DNA of 64,000 nt from Margaritifera margaritifera. Its lineage: Eukaryota > Mollusca > Bivalvia > Unionida > Margaritiferidae. Of this stretch, positions 23,700 to 36,499 are shown piece by piece. The translations under genes and the position numbers were made by a program. The stretch's first letter is position 1, and every line of letters starts with the position of its first letter. The DNA lies in assembly GCA_029931535.1 (NCBI GenBank), contig JAQPZY010000624.1, positions 124,001-188,000 on the forward strand, read 5' to 3'. The notes beneath the pieces were generated by a model. That model worked only from the letters and a program-made list of their open reading frames with translations. It had not been told where the DNA came from and ran no database searches.

Positions 23700-25990
23700 G
23701 GTCGGAGGTACGGTGCAACCTCTAAACACATTTACTAATAACAATTATTCTAAGTCATTTAGGAATAAAGAGAACAATAATGGAGACAAATTTTACCCTT
23801 GTCGTAATCCTTTCTCGCAGCAGAATAAAAGCGAAGTATTTATTATTCACACATACACATGATTTGATATTGTATCATTATAAATACTTAATACAAGACT
23901 GAAACACTTTCCCTTGATGGCTATAGAAAATAACTTATACCGTAAATAAGCTCTCCGTACTTTTTGAAAGACACTTTTATAATGGACAAAAGCACCAAAT
24001 AATATCTTTTTACAATGTCTAAAAAAAAAACAGTAAGAAATACAAAAGAAATACATTGTCTATTGTGGAGTAACCTTTCCTGAATCGAGCCTGAGTCTCG
24101 GATAGGACATTATTGTCATCAAGGAATTTAGTCAATCTCAAATTGTATATAGCGGTAAAACCTTTGCCAAAACAGTTAAAAGTCTATAAATAGATATATC
24201 AGTTTTGTCACCTTTATTTTTCTAAATTGGCACACTAACACCTTTAGTCCAACCATTTAGTACAAAGCCAGTATTAAAGATTATATTAAAAAGCTTTCCA
24301 CACATTTTTAAAATTTCAGCAATTGAGCTTTTTACATATCCATTCAATATTTTATCATCTGAACTTGCTTTATTAATTTTTAGATTAGTAATAACTTTTA
24401 ATATGTCTTCAACTGTAATTGAGTCATTAAGACGAGTTATTGACAACACCAGCCGCTTCTACCGTTTCGGGGATTCTTTACTCGTCACTATATGTGTCCA
24501 CTAAGTTTATTTCTTTAAAATATTCAGAAGATTCTTGCAATGTAATACTTTGATCAGGTCTTTTCTTGCCAACATTATTTATCTTATTCCAGTACCTTTT
24601 TGTTTTTTATTTATTGTAAAGTGCGTATTTTACTCTGCAATGATTGTTTTTATAACGAGAGAAATGCTTTGTTAGAGTTTTCTTACACTGTCTGCTGCCT
24701 CTTAGCATATTAAGTTTCCTCACCGCAGTTTTTCTTCTTTTGTGGTTATGTTTTCTGGCTTTCCTACACTAATTGCCCAACTATGGTTTAGAGTCAGCTT
24801 TATTCTTGCATGTATTTGCAACATTTTTACCTTTTTGTCATTTATGACGATATATCAGCTCAGAAAAAACAAATAAAGACATGACTTCTATAATTTGTGA
24901 TTCTATTTACATCATCTCGTGCTGCATTATCTTTATTTATAAGTTCCTGCAATTTCTAATTAATATCATTCAAATCTTGTAAATTTATATTCGGCAGAAA
25001 ATCATTTTTCATTCTTGAATACCTCAGTCCTATGGTTCTATTTTCTGTATTAGTAGCATCAAGTATATGTTGCTGATTACCTCAAATATTGTATGCTAAG
25101 GCACAGTGAATACCTGAAAACAAAGAATCAAACACTTCAAAATTTGTGTAACAGTTGAAAAGCACTTAAAGTCGTTACTAAATAATCAATTAGACGCTTG
25201 CCACCAAATGTGAATTTTCCAACTCCCCGGTCTAATCCCACTTTTTTCTTACAGATATACATATTATTATGCATACAAAAATAAAAATAAATGCATACAT
25301 ACCTATTTCTATATATATCTTAGGAATAGCCTACCTGGGGTATACCACACTTTTTTGGACGCTTAATCTCCTCTATGTAATTCATTTTATCGTTATCGAG
25401 ACTGAATATTTCAGCTTGATTTCTACCAATATTTGATCAATTAGCGAGACTGGCATTAAAATCACCAACGAGAAAAATATAACTAGAGCAACAAGAAATG
25501 TGTAATATTTCATCATCTTCTTTAGTATATGATTCATCGGCGCTATATGTTTGATTTTCTGGATGTATATATTAATCCACTAATAACAGGACCACTACCA
25601 GTTATTTCTGTACTTCTAAGTTTGATCCAAAATGTATGTTATGATTTCCGACTCTACAACATCTACATAATCAGAGAGAGAGAGAGAGAAAGAGAGAAAG
25701 AGAGTCCTTAATAAGAACATCTATACATCCAGGACTTTGTAGACATCTTCGTCTGTTTTTTGTAATTATCTTATTACCACAGACACTAATTTTATATATG
25801 TCCTTAAGTTTTGTTTCAGCAAGTGAAACAATATCATAAGAATTAATAAATTCAGAAAACTCATTTAATATGAGTTTTTGTCTTAAATCACAAACATTTA
25901 CAAAAGCAATTATCAATCATTCAGATTGTACAGGTTCATATTCCTTACATCTATTCCCTTGACACCATTTAGCATTTACTGGGTCAATTT
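23700..25990 (-). pseudogene. LINE ORF2: endonuclease and reverse transcriptase fragments
   Basis: The endonuclease start is clear at 25916-25710: LILNEFSEFINSYDIVSLAE then TKL. RT blocks follow: ITNLKINKASSDDKILNGYV (24390-24330 region), AIYNLRLTKFLDDNN and LSETQARFRKGYST (24160-24070). Motif A is worn to LFGAFVHYKSVFQKVRRAYL, where the usual Asp is lost (23990 region), followed by IKGKCFSLVLSIYND. Near 23800-23750, LRQG, a stop, NLSPLLFSLFLNDLE is the motif-B region. ORF2 would nick the target and copy the RNA in place; this copy is dead. A GA/CT-rich microsatellite (25672-25704) has expanded within the endonuclease region. Confidence 0.75.
25672..25704. repeat. GA-rich microsatellite inside the LINE endonuclease region
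   Basis: GA dinucleotides with two AAAG interruptions replace endonuclease coding sequence. On the minus strand they give a run of Ser-Leu. Confidence 0.9.
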
Positions 25991-26273
25991 CTGGGTCAAT
26001 ATTAGGTAATACACTAAAGCAATTGACCATATTCAGGTCCGTGCTGACTTTTGTGAGCCAACTGCGCAGTCACTTCACTTGTGCATTGTTGACGATATTG
26101 AAGAGCCTCTACCAGTATCAGTATCAACAGCATCTGTCAACCATGGGAGGTTTTCCCAAGGAATCCGAAGGTGTTCATTTACATGTGCCGCTGCTTGCTG
26201 CTCGTTCATTACTTGACCACTAATGTAAAATCTGTCAGGTTTAACTCTCAAATTTATATCTTTCTTTGCTTTT

Positions 26274-27281
26274 CTAGAAAGGTTTTAGTTGTTCTACAAC
26301 ATATTTTGGAAACAGTTCATTTTTGCCATATGGTTTCACTTTGAGATGTACAGGTGATGTTTGTCTTACAGTTTCGAGATTCTTGTAGCAAGAGAATTTA
26401 GCATCAATTGGACAAAACTTGGGGCCATTCTTTCGCTTTGTATCTAAAGATGTTCCCTTTTCCGATGGATAAACTCTATGCAATTGTTCAAATGCAATGT
26501 ATGTGGGGTTACTTTGCAGCTCTTTTCTGATAAAATCCTTTAACACATCCTCACTATTGTGATCTTGCTTTTCAGTTTCTGCTGTTCCGGTAAATACCAG
26601 ATTATTCCGCATACTTCTAACTTGTTGATCACTAATGTTTTTTCAGTGTCTGATTTTAGATTTGCAGTGTGGCTAGTGTTTTGTCTAGATTTCTTATCTG
26701 TTTGTTCAATTTTGTCTGTTATTTTGTCTGGTCTTCTTGTTTGTTACTCATAAACTGCAGAGGTTTTTCAAAAGTATCATATTGACTTCTCATTCCCTGA
26801 ATTGTTTTGTACCCCTTGAACTATTTATCTAGGTCATCTATTTTTTGCCACATTTTGCACAACATAATTCAGTTTTTGTATATTTTAACAAAATACTTTG
26901 TGATGTAAAATTATATTGGACATTTCTGCCTGGAGATGCAGATTATGAGGTCAAAGGAGCCTGGGGTGTTTGCACATTTTAACAGGTAGGGGTTAGGGTC
27001 CACATGACCCAAAACCCAGGTGGAGGTTGTGATGTATAAATTGGCATTGCTTGACAGTTTTGATACAAAGGAATTCTTGACGCACTTGCTGAAAAAGATG
27101 ACAGAGGGGAAATGAACCAGCGTGATTCACATTTTGTTGAACCTTATTCGGACTTGAATTTAGATTGGAAGACGATCTTGTTGTTTTGTTTTGGTTATGC
27201 TTGGGTACACCGCTGATGTTAGGTGAATCGATAGATTTCTTACGTTTCTTTGTCTTTCTAGTGCTACATTTAAGTCACTCA
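26274..27281 (-). pseudogene. LINE ORF1 (basic N-terminus, coiled coil, RRM-like domain)
   Basis: The probable start (MSDLN) is at about 27281. It is followed by a Lys/Arg- and Ser-rich segment (KTKKRKKSIDSPNISG), a decayed coiled-coil region at about 26890-26620, and a well-conserved C-terminal part at 26612-26274. That part includes RNNLVFTGTAETE, DFIRKELQS, EQLHRVYP and AKFSCYKNLETVRQ, the RRM-like fold of L1-type ORF1 proteins, which bind element RNA. Several frame breaks occur before 26612. Confidence 0.7.
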
Positions 27282-28179
27282 TTATACATGAACAACGATT
27301 GGATTTAATTAATCGAAAATGATATCACAAAGCACGATAAATCATGAATTTTCCTCTAACCCTGAAAAATATTGAGGAACACAAGAGTCTTTTTTCACAA
27401 GCATGCACACTGACAAATATATTTAAAATAGACAAATTGTTTGCATAAACGTGGTATTGGTTGTAAGTAACTGTAGGCTCTTATCATCATAGGTATTCTT
27501 TTTATACTAGATCATCAATGCTTTTTATGACATGTTTGATTGTAAATGTTTTGTGTATGAATAAATGAGGCCATAGATAGAGGCCGGAGAGAATTAATAG
27601 AAATAGACGGAGAAGAAACAAACGGTCAACTCTCTCTGTCTGCCTCTCTGTCTCTCTGTCTGTCTGTCTCTCCCTCCGAGGTATCTAAAATTAGAGCACA
27701 GCATTGTTATATGATGGATAACCACTAGATGATGTATTTAACTTTATTAAGAAAAAACCCGTGGCTGCATATATTATGTACGAAATACGTGTAGATTTTA
27801 CCCGTGACCCCTTTCCAGAAAACGCAGGGGCAGGAGTCAATAATGACATTCCTCTAGCAAATGGTTACCATAAAGCAAAATGGCTACTAATCTCTGTGAC
27901 TTTCCATCCGGAAGTTATGAAGGCGATTTACCGATGATCGAACAGACGGAGCGTATCAAAATATCACTACACTTTACATTAAAGCCATGGGATAATACAT
28001 GTTCACAGCTTTTGTGTGGATATCACAGCAAGTCTTAACAACATAAGTTTCAAACAATAAAACCATCGTACACTTGCTCATTTTATGTAGTAATAATAAA
28101 TATTGAATATTAGGATTTATAAATGTATATTCTTTATTATCATAACACAACTTTTTAATTTGTGTTTATTCATTCACAG

Positions 28180-28232
28180 AAACACAAGAAATTGAAACGG
28201 CACTCGATAAAATTGCAAATGAAACTGACTGA
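28180..28232 (+). CDS. Terminal exon of the receptor-like protein
   Basis: A TTTATTCATTCACAG acceptor is followed by AA, which with the previous exon's terminal G makes a Glu codon. The frame then encodes TQEIETALDKIANETD and stops at TGA, 28230-28232. The acidic, helix-friendly ending continues the character of the previous exon. This gives a cytoplasmic tail of roughly 105 residues over four exons, all joined in phase 1. The 3' UTR probably starts here, but no convincing poly(A) signal was found downstream. Confidence 0.55.
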
Positions 28233-28626
28233 TAAATTCGTTATGATGACGGAAGTGAAATATCATCATTATAGTCACAGTAAGCAGTAACTTTATCTCT
28301 CTCTCTCTCTCACTCTGCATGTGTTTGTTTCTTATCATTATTGTATGCACATAAATACAGGTGTAGCATTACTCTAAAGGGATGCTTTTATGTAAATTAC
28401 CATTGTATGACATATTCTCCGGATATGTATTGATTGCTTTAACCAAACACCATATGTTGACTTTAAACTGATTAAAAACTCGTGATTTTGGTTGTTTAAA
28501 AATCACTATTAATGTCATATGTCAGTCTTCACTTCTCATAAATGTTATAGAGTATGCAATTTTGGAGATACACTTATTTTCTCTTATTTGAATCAGCCTA
28601 CTCATGGACATATGATTACTTTACTT

Positions 28627-28783
28627 ATGAGTATGGTAACTTGCATATATATTTGGAGTCGATTCATATGTTTCTGTGGGTATCAAGTTTGCTAGCTTAC
28701 ACTACAAAAATTAATCACTTTACCTTTAACCGTACACTTCATATGAATCGACTCCAAATATATATGCAAGTTACCATACTCAT
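28627..28783. repeat. Perfect 44-bp inverted repeat with 69-bp spacer
   Basis: The arm at 28627-28670 (starting ATGAGTATGGTAACTTGC, ending GATTCATATG) is the exact reverse complement of 28740-28783 over 44 bases. The spacer is 28671-28739. A transcript in either direction would fold into a long perfect hairpin. It lies about 400 bp downstream of the receptor-like gene's stop codon. Confidence 0.93.
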
Positions 28784-29675
28784 CGGTCTGAACTCTGAAC
28801 ACCACGTATACAATTTGGAATACCAGAATAGCGCTATGTTCATCTGTTCTAGTATTGGTTCATGGTTGTATATTTGATCTTTGTTGCAGCAAAGAATTTT
28901 TTATATATAAATTTTCCCACTGTTGTTTGGAGTGAGGGGGTCTTCTTTTGTCCTTATATTTTTATTTTTAGCATTCTATTTCATTCTTTTTTGCAGCACT
29001 AATCATTCTTGTGTGTAACATTTAATCACACATATGATCAAACAGGAAATGCATATTGACATAAACATCCATGTATTGAAAGACAAAGACGAAAGGTGTG
29101 TCAGTATCGTGTCTCATATTTCTACCTGCGTTGGCTGCACAATCTCCCTTGAAACTGTTCAGTTTATGTATTTCCGCAGCTGAAACGTTTTGCTTTGTCA
29201 TTTTTTGGCACCTACATCATCATCAGCATCATTATCATCGCGTTTGACATGTCTCACATATCTATCAGACTAAAACAAATAAATCACGACAGTCTTGTAT
29301 GATATGCACGTTGCATTCACAGTTACATGCTATTTTTAAAATTTATTATACATTTTAAATTATATATACAAATTAAATCAAAACTTTCCGGGAAAAATAC
29401 AAAGAATGTATGTATGATATATTTAAACTGTGTGAACTATTTTTTAAAAACTAAAACAAATATATAAAAAATTAAGGGAAAAGAGAAGGAAAAAAGAAAC
29501 CCAAGAGCACATGTTTTATAACATGGGCAAGTCAAAATATCTATCAGTAAGGCAGTTACTTTAGAAACAAAATGTAAAGGGAAAATGTCGTTCAGTCGCT
29601 AACAATACGGTTGCGTTGCGAGTTGCTGGTGCCTTCTGAAGAAATTTTATTGACCTGAGTGGTGCCTGATCTTGC

Positions 29676-29679
<4 letters not shown>

Positions 29680-29745
<66 letters not shown>

Positions 29746-29784
29746 CGCTCTGTTTGATGTATATTTGTAATTTTCACACACATG

Positions 29785-29860
<76 letters not shown>
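29680..29860. repeat. Two (TA)n arrays with a (CA)n tract between
   Basis: (TA)n at 29680-29742, a 35-bp spacer, CA dinucleotides at about 29776-29798, then (AT)n to 29860. Open frames across it are artefacts. Confidence 0.96.
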
Positions 29861-29864
<4 letters not shown>

Positions 29865-32800
29865 CAAAACAAACATGAAATTACTTAATTCATTAAATGG
29901 GCAGTAATTTTACCGAATTTAATGGAATATGCAGAGAGATCGCACATTTCATGTTTTGGTCAAATTCGCTCTTTCTTGTCGCCAATTTCATGAAACGTAT
30001 GTATGCCTTTGTAGAGATGTATATTGAATGTATTGCATGCAGCAACGCTATGTCTGGAATTAGTGAGGGATGTAATTTTATTCCAGATATGAGTTTTGCT
30101 CTTATTTTCTGATAAATAATTGGTGTATTTATCAAGCTATATGAATTGATGATGAATATGGTTCAAGTTTTGACACTGTGTACTCTGTGCAGTAATAATG
30201 TGTTACCTGTACATTGAGCACACAAGATTATTGGAGAAAGAGTTTACATGCAAAAGTGAGCCTAATTAAAGGAAACCGAGTACTATCCTCTTTGACAATA
30301 AGTACTGCAATCACAAAGGCACAGTAAATATTGATACCCATTATGGGCTTATTGTACTGACATGGTGATTGGAAATAAGCTGGAAAGATATACTAGTAGT
30401 ATTTATTGTTTTGTTTAACTGTGACATATCATCACACAATCAGGTGAGATAAATGCTAAAAGTATGCTTTGTTTGACGGGATGAAAGAAGGTAGCAAAAT
30501 TGGGAAAGTTACAGTGCCCACAAATGAGAATACGTTAATCACTATGAATAATGTTAATATTTGATGAGTGCAAACATTTGCAGGAACATTTGGAAGACCC
30601 TGAATTAGAGTGCATCGCCCAAGGGTTTACAATCATATACTAGTAATCCGGCAAGCATTTACGCGCATCAAACCGTACATGATCGTTATTCTTATATGAT
30701 CAATAATCCTAAATAGAAATTTTCAGCAAGAACTTCCAAACATCCACTCCAGAACATGAATCTTCCCCCACTGTATCCATACTAATTAGGTCACTAAAGT
30801 CTTATATAGCTGCTGTTTAGAGCTAGTTACTAGACACTACTGACTAAATCATGTAACCTTGCTGTACACTTTACTGCAAATAATGTAAATCTAGCAGGCT
30901 GGATATTCTTGCCGTATTTAAATTATCCCATACTCCTGCTCCTCTGACGACAAAATTACTAATTAGCCCACTTTCAGCCAAACGATCAACGTTACATCCA
31001 TCGTGACATACTGCCGCCAGCAATTCTTGTGAGACTAACCCAGAGTCAGCATAAGTTAAACAAAAAAAAACATACTAACGCAGTACGCGAATTCCCCTGC
31101 TTTTAGCACAGCTTATGTGAGCCAAGCCAAAAACTCCCAATAATGTAAGAATTTCTGGTTATACACATATATTTGCAGCGCCTTTGTACTATTCCCAAAC
31201 ACGGAATGTACTTTAAAAAATGGGATGGTAATTGCAAGCATCACTCCTTTCCAATAAATTTGGAGCCACTATAAGATCCTGCAAATATTAATAATTGTTT
31301 TGGAATGATGGATGTTGCATGTATCCATAGCATCAGAGCTGTGGTACAAACACGAATTAATCTCAGATCTGCAGGGTTTATAGTAGATGTGATAAATGAT
31401 TCTAAAGTATACAGAATAAACTTTACAATATTGACCAGCATGTTGGTAAATTGGAACAGATTGATTTAGAACATGTGTGCAGTCGCCTGCCAGTGACTGA
31501 ATTTGAAAAGAAAATTTCTAATCTCAAACGAAAAAGTAAATGAAAATTAAGGTGTGGCTCACATTTTCAGAGATCTCTGAGATCAGTTGTTACAAAATAA
31601 AAATCTAACAAGTACAGACCTAAAAGAGATGACAAAAGTCAAAATTCATCTGCAAAAGATTGATTCTCTCAACAAGTACAAGACTGATCAAATACGCACA
31701 TTAGTGGGTTTGCAATATCGGTCTGTAATTGAACATTTGCTTCTCGTCGGATTGAGCTAATCTTAACATGAGTGTACACGTTAAGAAAATCTTGCCTGAA
31801 ACTCCAGGAATTCGCCAAGAAGAAGATGAAGAGCGATAAAAAAGATTCCTTTTGGTAGATTATATCGCCTTTGCCTTTTGCCAGTCAGCAGTAAGCATAT
31901 CATACAGCCAATGGAGTGGGCGATCATTGTGAATTCACATTTTCGAAGGACAGGAAAAGCGTCTGAAAATCTAAAAAGACACACAAAAATGTCCGGAACA
32001 CCAGTCAGTGTTATGGTCAGTTTACAGGTGAAATTGAGACAAAAGGGAGAAGACACGACTCTGTTATGAGGCAAGTCAATAAAACAGGACAAATGGTAAA
32101 ACTTGTCAGAGAAAAGTTATATATCAACAAGAAACATTCGATGTAACATTTGTAGTTGAAACAAGATACAACTACTGAAATAAATATTACCCCATATATG
32201 CAAAACAGTTGCAATTTGATAGCAAAGAGAATCAACAGATGGAACATGTTTGCTATTGTTTTGAAAACTATTGGAGGTAGCAGATGGGAAAGGAAATAGG
32301 ATGGTCAACAAAAATTGTTGGACACCAGTGACACGGCGACATTGCACAGATGGCTCACGAGATAATAGATTGCAGGACATGGTAATGATATGAACACACA
32401 ATAGATCCATCCTTTGAATCACACCAATCACGGATTGGTGACCAATAGTATGTGTCTTCAGAGACATCTCAAGGAAAGGTCCTCACGACCAGTCCACCAA
32501 GAAACTGCGGGTGATGCTGGCGATACAGATACATCAGTAGATACCTTAACGTCTAATTATATTGTTAAATCAATCGAGGACCTATGCAAATACATCCTTC
32601 CTCAACAACTCGTGCCTGTGGGTCATAAAAAAAAAGAAACAACAATGCACTTGTAAATTCCGTTGATGGCAGGGCGGCGATATGATTAACTGACATCACG
32701 CACCATGGCGAAATCTGTCGAACTTGATTTAAAGCTCTATTCCCTGCCAAAACCAATTTGAAACCAGTATGAGGAACATCTTTTGTTTGTTATAGTTTAT

Positions 32801-34136
32801 TTTTAGTTTTAGCTCATAACTATATGAAAAGATTTGTTTTAACACAGCAATATGCATAGATGATCCATTATCCATTTCAGCTTATTTACTTTTTGGGAAG
32901 CCATGGGTGTGCAGGCTGAAGTATTTATTATACTCAGTGATGTCGCGGTTTTGAAGACGAGACATGCTTTCTCCGGGCTGTAAACATGCACTATGTTCAC
33001 ATAATTGCATGGTTTTTGATTGGGTGTAGCATACTTCTTGAAGAACAGTATTCTACATTAGAGATCTTCAGAATCATGCCATGCCATTGCGTTTCTGCGA
33101 GCAAATGCAGCTTAGAGCTAGCAGTAAAGGTTTATTTTTAGACAGCTCTACCAAGCATTTTGGTAATAGAAAACCTTGCATATGATAACATACATTAAAT
33201 AAAACGACACATTGAAAGTAAAATTCAATGAGAAGGATTTTTCGGCCCCAAGTTTTAAAATAATCATTATTTATACATATGTATGATTTTTTTTAAAACA
33301 AGTAAAATAATAGTGAAGCTTAAATAGGTGATAATAATGTCTTTGCGTCCATTGCATAATTATAACACCAGTTGAAAGTATCCCAGGTAGGTGTGTTTTT
33401 CATATCTAAAAGTTTGACAAAAACTAAAGAAGATAGTTTGCGTGTGGTGGTATATACTGCTTCAAAACTGTCGAAATGTCAAGTTGAAGGCAAACAGACC
33501 ATGCTTTATATATGGGCAAGTACTGTTTATTGTTTGGTATTTTAAATTACCGACGTTCGCAAAATGGATGATTATATAAAGAGTGATAAATATTACGCTT
33601 ATCAACAAAACTACAACATTTCATTTAATGAATGTTTGGAGATTTGTTCTGCTTTAAAAATATAAATATGTATACGAGGGACATAATTGTGGTAGGCGCG
33701 TAAATAACTATAGTAATAGATTTTTTAATTTTTCTTTAGAGCAAGAGTTTACCATGTATAGTTTGTATGTAAGATTGGGCGAAGATAAAAGTAGAAGTCT
33801 TGCGGCATAAAACAGTACAGTAGATTATTTTCAACATCTATAATGTATTCATAATATATTTGTGGTGTATTTTGCAATTTTTTCAAGAGACGCTCATTTC
33901 CCAGTCTCTTATTTTTAGTAAACCTTTTTTTCTGCTTGTGAATATTTATTTATGGTTTGCTCTACTGCGCACGAAGCTTTTAAGTGGGAATGGGATCAGT
34001 CTATATGTCATCACAACATCTGGGTCCCCTCCCTTAAAGTTATTACATATAAAGGTACCAACATTGATTCTAACTATAACAACAGTAGTAATACTACATC
34101 ATGCTTTGAGAGATATATGATGCAAGAAAAGGATAG

Positions 34137-34141
<5 letters not shown>

Positions 34142-34211
<70 letters not shown>
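34142..34211. repeat. Microsatellite (GA)n
   Basis: About 70 bp of pure GA dinucleotides followed by a short degenerate tail. Not coding. Confidence 0.97.
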
Positions 34212-34216
<5 letters not shown>

Positions 34217-34860
34217 AGAGCAGAGAGTGAGAAAATGAAAGAGAGGTTAATCATATATTGGATCTGTATGTTTGTCATTAGAATGTCATGTACATATAAA
34301 GCTACCTTTCTATTATAATTAATGTCACATCTGAAAGACTGCTTATATGGAATATAATACAGAAGTCGGCTATGTTTGGAAAGTATTTTTGATTCACACT
34401 ATTCACAAATTATCATGGCATTTTCTTTCCTGTCTGATTTGAATGCGATACAAATTTCAGATGTATGCTACTATTTAAAGACGTTTTAAGACTATATAAT
34501 GTGTCTTTTCATCTTGTATTAGTATATGTAGTAATGGATAAGAAGATTATTATCCAAAATGAACCAATGTTAAAACAACATGAATACATTTCCATGAATT
34601 AGCATCAACAGTTTTTTTCAAAGTCAATTAACAATAAAATACCTGGTATTTGTAATTCTTCAGTAATATACATAATATCATAAGTATTTTTGTATTGTTA
34701 CCAGTATATCTTCCTGTAACAAATCCAGTTTAGTCATCAGCTCTTATATAATTCACTACTGACTTTTTTTTGGCAATACGTCATGATACTAATTTGCAAA
34801 AGACATTAAGTAATGATATAGGGTCACCAGTTTTGTAAATACGTTTTTCATTTATGTTGC

Positions 34861-35075
34861 TTGTGTACGCGAGTTATAATTCCTTGTCGCAAAACTGTTA
34901 AAAAGATCCAGTGTCATTCTTCGCTAATTGCTCTGATTACAGATTCTCCAATATCAATCCAGAAGATTTTTAAAAATTCTGCTGTAATATCTCATCTGCT
35001 GGTTTGTTCAAATAGCTTTATATCTGAATTTTTCAATATTTATAGAGGCTGTAGACAAGAAACTGTGTGATCCAA
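34861..35075 (+). pseudogene. L1-like LINE reverse transcriptase fragment (plus strand)
   Basis: The plus frame includes SPISIQKIFKNSAVISHLL and SFISEFFNIYRGCRQETV. The last nine residues fit the RT motif (GCRQGDP) preceded by a short Phe-rich strand, typical of L1-type LINE ORF2. The frame closes just after this motif. It is a short remnant, opposite in strand to the adjacent endonuclease fragment. Confidence 0.6.
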
Positions 35076-35089
35076 AATGATTATTATTA

Positions 35090-36495
35090 TTCATATTTTT
35101 TGAAAATAATCTAAACCCTTTTTCTAAGTAGTTTTTCCATCTAATTTTGAAGACTGGTCTTGGTCTAACTTAGGAATTTAATAATTTCGAAGAAGAGCAT
35201 TTAAATCTCTATCCTTAATCTCATTTTCCTCTTTATAAAATTTGTTCTTATCAATTTTTAACTTCTCTTAGGATATCATACTGATTAGTTATAGTTTTAT
35301 TTTGCGTTCTTAATTACTTCTGTAGCCATCTTTCTCAAATAATTTATTCTCTCTCGGTGACGTTTCGTGTTGGTTTCTCCCAGTTCACCATCCATTTGGC
35401 CATTGACCAGATGATACTGCTTCGAAGTTGATATTTTCTATTTATTTCCAAACTTTTTGGACTGTAATAAAAGTTAAACATTATTGTAAACATAATCACT
35501 ATTCTCTAAAGATCGTATTTCTTGAATAATTTCTTGTTGTTGTTTTTTTTTTTTCTTCACATTTCTTTTATACGAAGCATATGATATGAAATGACTTTAG
35601 CATGAATTTTCATCAAGGATATCTATAATTTAGATGTCTGATATAATTCGTCATTTTCTATAATTTCATCGTCAGCTAATTAAGTTTATTGTAATTTTAT
35701 CCTTTGAATGCAGATTGTAATTTTAATTACATATTTTGATATCTTCTTAAAGGCTATGATTTAATTTTCACAAGTCCTTACCTCTAATACAATCATTAGA
35801 GAATAGGTTTAATATTATCATAGTGGGCAGATCTACAACTTGATTAAATTGTTTTTTTTTTCTTTCTACTTTTGGCATGTGATATAAAAAGAAACTGATT
35901 CTGGCTTGTTTTAAAGGCTTTTTTCTTCTCCATGTATAACTCAATAAATATGGATTTAGTTCTTTAAGTTGGTCATCAATACCAATGGTATCGCTATTGC
36001 TGAACAGCACATTTCTGCTATTACGATTATTTATATTTCTATAATTATAAGAGTCTAATTCAAGATCTTAAAGCAAATTAAAATTGCAACATATGAAACC
36101 TGAATCATTCTCTTATTCACTCATAATATCATTAACATTGCTGCAAATCAGTATTTTTAGCCCACAAATATTAAATTGAGAGAAATACTCTTTATCTATA
36201 TTTGGATCGAATGCAATCAAATTACCGTAGATCAAATTTTGCAATATGTTATATCATGTTCAACATTATTATTAAATAAAATGCAAACGCCTCTTGAATT
36301 GGACCATTCACAAAACTAAAATAGAACTCGAAACTATATTGACCTCTGATAAATGAGATTTTATCTTGTGTAAAGTGGGTATCCTGTAGGAGTATATATG
36401 GCAGTTTTCTCCTAAGGTAATTAAACACATCCTTTCACATTTTCTAATCTCCTAATCTTCAAGAGTTTGCAGCTCATATTTTAATGTTTGTTTTA
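35090..36495 (-). pseudogene. L1-like LINE ORF2 endonuclease and linker (minus strand)
   Basis: Reading from about 36490 leftward, the minus strand encodes KRKDVFNYLRRKLPYILLQD and THFTQDKISFIRGQY, the endonuclease start with its Q-D-T-H core. SRGVCILFNNNVEHD and, near 35940, YTWRRKKPLKQARISFFLYH follow. The last is the hallmark region preceding the catalytic SDH of L1-type endonucleases. Further left a linker is recognisable (GELGETNTKRHRERINYLRK; KNPVF-type sequence is absent), ending near LLRKRV. Many stops and shifts. No RT follows on this strand; the sequence then meets the plus-strand RT fragment. Confidence 0.72.
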
Positions 36496-36499
36496 TCCA

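Larger units (their letters stand above)
23650..27285 (-). mobile_element. Non-LTR retrotransposon (LINE), truncated and decayed
   Basis: Read on the minus strand from right to left, the parts come in canonical order: ORF1 (start near 27281 to 26274), an endonuclease start (25960-25670) and an RT (24450-23700). The element stops inside the RT near 23650, before the thumb region, so its 3' end is missing. All frames carry stops and shifts. It lies in intron 3, antisense to the receptor-like gene. The precise clade is uncertain. Confidence 0.8.
15140..28179 (+). other. Intron 3 of the receptor-like gene (repeat-filled)
   Basis: The sequence between the 15005-15139 and 28180 exons holds a long (AT)n array, a probable SINE, a possible DNA polymerase B scrap, a PHD-finger ORF fragment and a 3.6-kb minus-strand LINE, listed separately. 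Between about 16650 and 17400 is AT-rich sequence with a CCGTCAGTCCATCCG block and loosely repeated phrases, probably an old unclassified repeat. From 17400 to 20900 and 21200 to 22650 I see nothing supportable. A CT-rich tract lies at about 27627-27678. Confidence 0.45.
28233..34850. other. Noncoding stretch with inverted repeat and microsatellites
   Basis: This holds the 44-bp inverted repeat (28627-28783), two TA arrays, a CA tract and a GA array. The remainder, including 30200-34100, has short unsupported open frames only. Around 31450-32700 some frames look worn-coding (for example SIEDLCKYILPQQLVPVGHK near 32568-32630), but I could not assign them. Confidence 0.4.

Noticed and set aside
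28554..28877. A 107-codon plus-strand open frame with a hydrophobic look
   Set aside because: It runs through both arms of the 44-bp inverted repeat and has no splice or family support.
31781..32656. Several overlapping open frames of 60-116 codons
   Set aside because: They lie on both strands, have no recognisable domain and lack a coherent set of splice sites.
34861..36495. A 5'-inverted (twin-primed) LINE
   Set aside because: Twin priming would give an inverted 5' part left of a plus-strand 3' part; the observed order is the reverse.
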